From NCBI RefSeq assembly GCF_049340185.1, contig NZ_JBMPPC010000006.1:124001-188000 (forward strand): a DNA stretch of 64,000 nucleotides. Reading direction: 5' to 3'. The position numbers were made by a program, and so were the translations under genes. The DNA is from Undibacterium sp049340185 (GTDB taxonomy: Bacteria > Pseudomonadota > Gammaproteobacteria > Burkholderiales > Burkholderiaceae_D). The notes beneath the pieces are model-generated. The model was not told where the DNA came from. It searched no databases and saw nothing but the letters and a program-made list of their open reading frames with translations. This document shows, in pieces, positions 59,773-64,000 of the stretch (position 1 is the first letter of the stretch; each line of letters opens with the position of its first letter).

Positions 59773-61812
59773 ATGAGTCCGCACGCTATTTTTGATCGTC
59801 TTCTTCAATCTCTGGTAGCACAACTGCCCTCAGATCAGCATTTTTTTATTACTTTGCGTTTTCAAAAACAGGCGCCAGTATTGATAGACAAGTTGCGTAC
59901 TCTGTATCGTAATAAATTCGATAGTGAAGCTGGTTTTATCGATTGGCTAGAGCAGATGTTGCGTGCAACAGGATGCTTGATTGCTGATCGTCCTTTAGCA
60001 TTGCGCACTCTGGATGAGCAGCGTAGTGGCAACAGGGAATGGTTTTCTTCGCAAAATATGCTGGGTTATTGTGCCTACGTTGATCGTTTTGCCGGAGATC
60101 TGCGTGGTGTTGCCGCACGTATTCCTCATTTGAAAAAATTGGGCGTCACGTACTTGCACTTATTGCCTTTCCTGAAGGCGAGACAGGGTGAGAACGACGG
60201 TGGCTTCGCGGTAGCTGATTTTGATGCCATCGAACCAAAACTCGGTACGATGGAAGACCTGCAAGAATTGACGACGCAGCTGAGATCTTCCGGGATTAGT
60301 TTGTGTTCAGATTTTATTTTGAATCATGTTGCTGATGATCATCCATGGGCAATAGCTGCAAAGCGAGGAGATGCAAGCTATTGCGATTATTTTTATCACT
60401 ATCCGGACCGTATTCAGCCAGAGATTTTTGAAGCGAGTCTGGGGCAGGTTTTTCCTCAGGTGGCACCGGGTAATTTTAGTTTTATCCCAGAGATGCAGCA
60501 ATGGGTATGGACAACGTTTTATCCGTATCAATGGGATTTGAATTACACCAACCCCGCTGTATTTGCCGATATGACGGTCGCTTTGCTACAACTGGCTAAT
60601 CGTGGCGTAGAAGTATTTCGTCTCGATTCAACGGCTTTTCTCTGGAAGCGTGAAGCAAGCAATTGCATGAATCAGCCCGAAGCACACTGGATATTGCAGG
60701 CCCTGCGCTGCATCGTCGATATTGCCGCACCCGGCGTTTTGCTCAAGGCAGAAGCAATTGTCCCGACCGCAGAATTACCAGCTTATCTCGGCAGTCAGGA
60801 CTCCGCGGTAAAAGAATGTCATCTTGCGTATCACAGTAGCCTGATGGCAGCGAGCTGGGCCGCGCTTGCCGAACAAGATGCCGATCTGCTACGCGCAGTT
60901 ATTCAGGCGACACCGATATTGCCGGAGCAGGCAAGCTGGCTGACCTATGTGCGTTGTCATGATGATATAGGCTGGAATGTGTTACGTCCTGAGGCGAGTC
61001 ATGGTATGCAAAATGTGCAGCAGCGGCTATCGCATGTGTCCAGATTTTTTTCTGGTGAAGACGCTAGCTTTGCGCGCGGTGCCAGCTTCCAGGCTAGTGA
61101 TCCGGATACGGTGCATGGTACTGTGGGTATGGCGTCTGCGCTGGCAGGTCTGGCCAGTGCCAGTACGTCGCTGGAGCAAGAATACGCATTGCGACGCACA
61201 TTATTATTGTATGGCCTGACACTGTGCTTTGGCGGCATGCCTTTGATTTATATGGGTGATGAATTTGCACAAATGAATGACGACGATTATCGTCTGCATG
61301 CAGGACATGAAAACGATAGCCGCTGGCTGCACCGACCTCTCTGGAATACGGAGTTAGAAATGACTGCTCATGACGTCAGTACGATTGCCGGAACCATGTT
61401 CCGCAGCTTAAGTCACTTGTTACTGCAACGGCGCGCTCTGCCGCAACTGGCAGCGCATCAGTCGCGTCGTTTGTTGTTGGGGGTACCGTCTCAGATACTG
61501 GCCTTTGTCCGAGGCACAGAGGATGAGGCTTTGCTGTATATGGCAAATTTTTCAGATCAGACGATCACATTAGATTTATTTTCTTGCGTGACGGACGCCG
61601 GGTTAAAAACGGCGCAATGTCTCTGGCGTAATCAGTTAGATCAGAGCATTCATGCTGATACGCTGACTTTGCAGCCTTGGTCGCAAGTCTGGCTGACCAG
61701 AGCAACAGATATGGTACAAAAAAAGACGCAGGAAATACATGTACAAGCGCTGCCACCAGATAACGCCGACAAGCCAGAGTCGCGTTCAACCACCAATGGA
61801 GTCATCGCGTGA
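59773..61812 (+). CDS. GH13_4 amylosucrase-type enzyme
   Basis: 679 residues from the ATG at 59773. Typical GH13_4 layout with an N-terminal helical domain (FDRLLQSLVAQLPSDQHFFI) and an (alpha/beta)8 barrel. Catalytic residues align in number with Neisseria amylosucrase: nucleophile Asp285 in VFRLDSTAFLWK, acid/base Glu327 in LLKAEAIVPTAE and His396-Asp397 in VRCHDDIGW. It cleaves sucrose and either transfers glucose to a glucan or, as in Xanthomonas sucrose hydrolase, to water. Which of the two cannot be told by eye. No signal peptide is seen, so it acts in the cytoplasm. Overlaps the fructokinase start. Confidence 0.92.
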   Translation: MSPHAIFDRLLQSLVAQLPSDQHFFITLRFQKQAPVLIDKLRTLYRNKFDSEAGFIDWLEQMLRATGCLIADRPLALRTLDEQRSGNREWFSSQNMLGYCAYVDRFAGDLRGVAARIPHLKKLGVTYLHLLPFLKARQGENDGGFAVADFDAIEPKLGTMEDLQELTTQLRSSGISLCSDFILNHVADDHPWAIAAKRGDASYCDYFYHYPDRIQPEIFEASLGQVFPQVAPGNFSFIPEMQQWVWTTFYPYQWDLNYTNPAVFADMTVALLQLANRGVEVFRLDSTAFLWKREASNCMNQPEAHWILQALRCIVDIAAPGVLLKAEAIVPTAELPAYLGSQDSAVKECHLAYHSSLMAASWAALAEQDADLLRAVIQATPILPEQASWLTYVRCHDDIGWNVLRPEASHGMQNVQQRLSHVSRFFSGEDASFARGASFQASDPDTVHGTVGMASALAGLASASTSLEQEYALRRTLLLYGLTLCFGGMPLIYMGDEFAQMNDDDYRLHAGHENDSRWLHRPLWNTELEMTAHDVSTIAGTMFRSLSHLLLQRRALPQLAAHQSRRLLLGVPSQILAFVRGTEDEALLYMANFSDQTITLDLFSCVTDAGLKTAQCLWRNQLDQSIHADTLTLQPWSQVWLTRATDMVQKKTQEIHVQALPPDNADKPESRSTTNGVIA

Positions 61813-62816
61813 ACAACAAATGGAAGCCCGTCCTTATTTTTGGCGAAGCGTTGATCGATGATTTTCCCGGTGAACAAGTAGTGGGGGGGGCTCCGTTGAA
61901 TGTGGCGCGTACACTCGCTTATTTTGGTGCTGATCCCCTGTTGATTTCGCGGATAGGCGGTGATGCAAATGCGGACCTGATCGTACACGAAATACAGCGC
62001 TTTGGTTTGCAACAAGACGGTATACAGATAGATGCTCTGCACTCTACCGGCAAGGTAGAGGTCAGGCAAAATGATGCAGGGAATAAGGCGAATCATCATT
62101 TTGATATTTTGCCAGATCAGGCCTATGACTATATTGAGTCCGGTGCAGCTCTGAGCATCCGCGACAAGCTTTGTCCTGATCATGATGCAGGTTTTATCTA
62201 TTTTGGAACGCTGGCGCAGCGCATGGAATCCTCACGTAAAGCGCTATACGCATTGCTGGACAATACCCGTGCGATGACTTATCTCGATTTGAATTTACGT
62301 GCGATGCAAGTCAGTATGAGTACGATAGAACGTTCTCTGCATGCGGCGGACATCTTGAAAATCAACGAAGAAGAATTGCAGACATTAGTCAAGATTTATC
62401 TGCGAGATACGCACTACGCCACGCTGGATGTGAGCGACAGCGCACGCTCCTGGCAGGGCGGCATATCTTCGTTGATGACAATGTTTAAGTTACGCGCAAT
62501 CCTGGTGACGTTGGGTGTTCGTGGCTATGCATATTTTGATCGTGACGGTGAGTACCTCAGTAATGGCGACGTCCAGATCGCGACGGAGCTTGTCGATACG
62601 GTTGGCGGTGGCGATGCATTCTCTGCGATTTTCTTACTTGGTTTACAGCAAGGCTGGAGCCTATCACTGACCTTGCAGCGGGCACACCAATTTGCGGCAG
62701 CTATTTGTGGTGTGCGCGGAGCTGTCGCAAGTGATATGCAATTTTACGAACAATGGCAGTCCAGATGGACGGCAGAGTCAGTGGAGAAAAATACTGGCAA
62801 GGGAGCCATCGCATGA
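61809..62816 (+). CDS. PfkB-family fructokinase
   Basis: 335 residues, starting at GTG inside a GTGA overlap. Ribokinase fold: IFGEALIDDFPGEQVVGGAP, FGADPLLISRIGGDANADLI, and the anion hole with catalytic base in LVDTVGGGDAFSAIF (Asp in GGGD, where GAGD is most common). It phosphorylates fructose set free by the neighbouring sucrose-cleaving enzyme. The stop overlaps the start of the transporter gene (ATGA), so the three proteins are made together. Fructose as substrate is inferred from context and subfamily look. Confidence 0.88.
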   Translation: MNNKWKPVLIFGEALIDDFPGEQVVGGAPLNVARTLAYFGADPLLISRIGGDANADLIVHEIQRFGLQQDGIQIDALHSTGKVEVRQNDAGNKANHHFDILPDQAYDYIESGAALSIRDKLCPDHDAGFIYFGTLAQRMESSRKALYALLDNTRAMTYLDLNLRAMQVSMSTIERSLHAADILKINEEELQTLVKIYLRDTHYATLDVSDSARSWQGGISSLMTMFKLRAILVTLGVRGYAYFDRDGEYLSNGDVQIATELVDTVGGGDAFSAIFLLGLQQGWSLSLTLQRAHQFAAAICGVRGAVASDMQFYEQWQSRWTAESVEKNTGKGAIA

Positions 62817-64000
62817 ATCAGATAAACAGTCAGCAGAGTTTTGGCGGTGTTGTGAAACCTAAACCTGGCTTATCTTTCTGGCAGATTTTGAATATGAACT
62901 TCGGGTTCTTTGGTATTCAATTCAGCTTTGGTTTGCAACAAAGCAGTATGAGCCCGATTTATGCCTATCTCGGTGCTGATGAGGCCAGTTTGCCGTACCT
63001 GTGGCTCGCCGGACCAGTGACCGGTCTGATCGTGCAACCTTTGATTGGCGCGATGAGTGACCGCACGGTGACGCGCTGGGGACGACGCACGCCATATTTT
63101 CTGGTCGGCGCACTGCTGTGTAGTCTGGGTTTGTTGTTGATGCCGTTTAGTCCGACTTTGTGGATGGCTGCCAGTTTGCTGTGGATACTGGATGCCGCCA
63201 ACAACGTGACGATGGAGCCGTATCGCGCTTTTGTCAGCGACAAGCTCGATAAAAGTCAGCATTCGATCGGCTTTCTGACGCAGAGCGCATTTACCGGACT
63301 GGGGCAGACACTCGCGTATCTGACGCCGTCGATTCTTGTCCTGCTAGGGATGAGTCGCGATGCAGTAAATGACAATCATATTCCGCATATTGTGATCGCT
63401 GCATTTTTGATTGGCGCCGTGTTTTCTATCGCCTCAATTTTATGGACACTGAAAACCTCTCCTGAAATTCCGTTAAGTCAAAGTGAGATCAAGGTCTTGC
63501 AAAACAAGCCAGGCGGCTGGCGCGCGACGCTGACGGAAGTAGCGCTGGCGATGAGGGAAATGCCGCCGACCATGCGCCAGTTAGCTTGGGTTAAATTGTT
63601 TCAGTGGTATGCCATGTTCTGCTACTGGCAGTACATTATGCTGTCATTGGGACGGACGATTTTTGGCACCAGCGATCCAAGTTCTCAGGGATTTCGTGAG
63701 GCTGGATTGTTGAATGGACAAATCGGTGCCTTTTACAACTTCATCGCATTTGTCGCAGCATTTGCCCTGGTGCCATTTACCCGCCGCTACGGGCCGAAGC
63801 TCACACATGCGTTGTGTTTGACACTGGCAGGTCTGGGAATGCTGAGTATTCCCGGGATTCACACACCTGCTTTATTATTTATCCCGATGATCGGTATTGG
63901 CATGGCGTGGGCTAGCATCATGGGCAATCCCTATGTGATGCTGGCGGGTAGCATCCCAGCAGAGCGTACCGGGGTGTATATGGGAATCTTCAATATGTTT
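62813..64000 (+). CDS. MFS sugar transporter, SuxC/SUT-like (cut by window end)
   Basis: 396 residues are visible, with no stop before the window ends. It starts MNQINSQQSFGGVVKPKPGL, then a first helix FWQILNMNFGFFGIQFSFGL and QQSSMSPIYAYLGADEA. The loop LIGAMSDRTVTRWGRRTPYF is the D-R..RxGRRxP motif of the glycoside-pentoside and sucrose (SUT) type MFS carriers; ANNVTMEPYRAFVSD is also typical of plant-like SUT proteins. About ten helices are seen. It imports sucrose across the inner membrane with protons, inferred from family and cluster. Confidence 0.9.
   Translation, partial: MNQINSQQSFGGVVKPKPGLSFWQILNMNFGFFGIQFSFGLQQSSMSPIYAYLGADEASLPYLWLAGPVTGLIVQPLIGAMSDRTVTRWGRRTPYFLVGALLCSLGLLLMPFSPTLWMAASLLWILDAANNVTMEPYRAFVSDKLDKSQHSIGFLTQSAFTGLGQTLAYLTPSILVLLGMSRDAVNDNHIPHIVIAAFLIGAVFSIASILWTLKTSPEIPLSQSEIKVLQNKPGGWRATLTEVALAMREMPPTMRQLAWVKLFQWYAMFCYWQYIMLSLGRTIFGTSDPSSQGFREAGLLNGQIGAFYNFIAFVAAFALVPFTRRYGPKLTHALCLTLAGLGMLSIPGIHTPALLFIPMIGIGMAWASIMGNPYVMLAGSIPAERTGVYMGIFNMF

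Overview
The window looks like chromosomal DNA of a betaproteobacterium, most likely Burkholderiales and perhaps close to Oxalobacteraceae (Undibacterium-like). This is inferred from gene content (a contiguous urt transporter and urease locus, HtpG, a MocR regulator, many periplasmic solute-binding proteins), from GC that looks to be near 50 % by eye, and from the style of the protein sequences. No tRNA, rRNA, CRISPR array or intact insertion sequence was recognised.

Layout. (1) 1-2937: the 5' end of a patatin-like phospholipase gene, then a divergent two-component pair (LuxR-type regulator and 7TM-DISM histidine kinase). (2) 2941-10465: an accessory island. It starts with a 105-bp sequence that recurs at 4181 next to a decayed copy of the kinase 3' end. 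It carries an unknown AT-rich gene, three DUF2589-like proteins with a CxxC mini-protein, a membrane-anchored GH25 lysozyme homologue that has lost its catalytic acids, a toxin-like gene split by an in-frame TAG into a GHLLN-motif part and an OTU-like cysteine-peptidase part, a four-helix membrane protein and an intact GH25 lysozyme. This is the best candidate for an undescribed system. (3) 10578-24218: core and metabolic genes: htpG with a sigma32-type promoter, two tandem solute-binding paralogues, cysS, a GGDEF protein with a GNEEF motif, and an amino-acid block (MocR regulator, serine/threonine dehydratase-like enzyme, two exporters, RidA-like protein, aminotransferase). (4) 24511-39395: a glycine-zipper lipoprotein-like protein, a binding protein paired with a sensor kinase, RsuA-type pseudouridine synthase, ParA-like ATPase, acyltransferases, a FliL-like protein, an HDOD protein, an S46 dipeptidyl-peptidase and a PhoD-type phosphatase.

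(5) 39607-51536: a 12-kb urea module. Two NtrC-like sites and a sigma54 -24/-12 element precede urtABCDE (high-affinity urea uptake), followed directly by ureDABC and ureEFG (urea hydrolysis and nickel insertion). Uptake, hydrolysis and nitrogen-limitation control thus sit in one locus. (6) 51688-55574: an Aer-like PAS chemoreceptor and two multi-haem cytochromes c. (7) 55747-64000: a sucrose-utilisation (sux-like) regulon: LacI-type repressor, two matching palindromic operators, TonB-dependent receptor, GH13_4 amylosucrase-type enzyme, fructokinase and a sugar MFS transporter cut by the window end. Sucrose would cross the outer membrane by the receptor and the inner membrane by the MFS protein, then be split by the GH13 enzyme, with fructose phosphorylated by the kinase.
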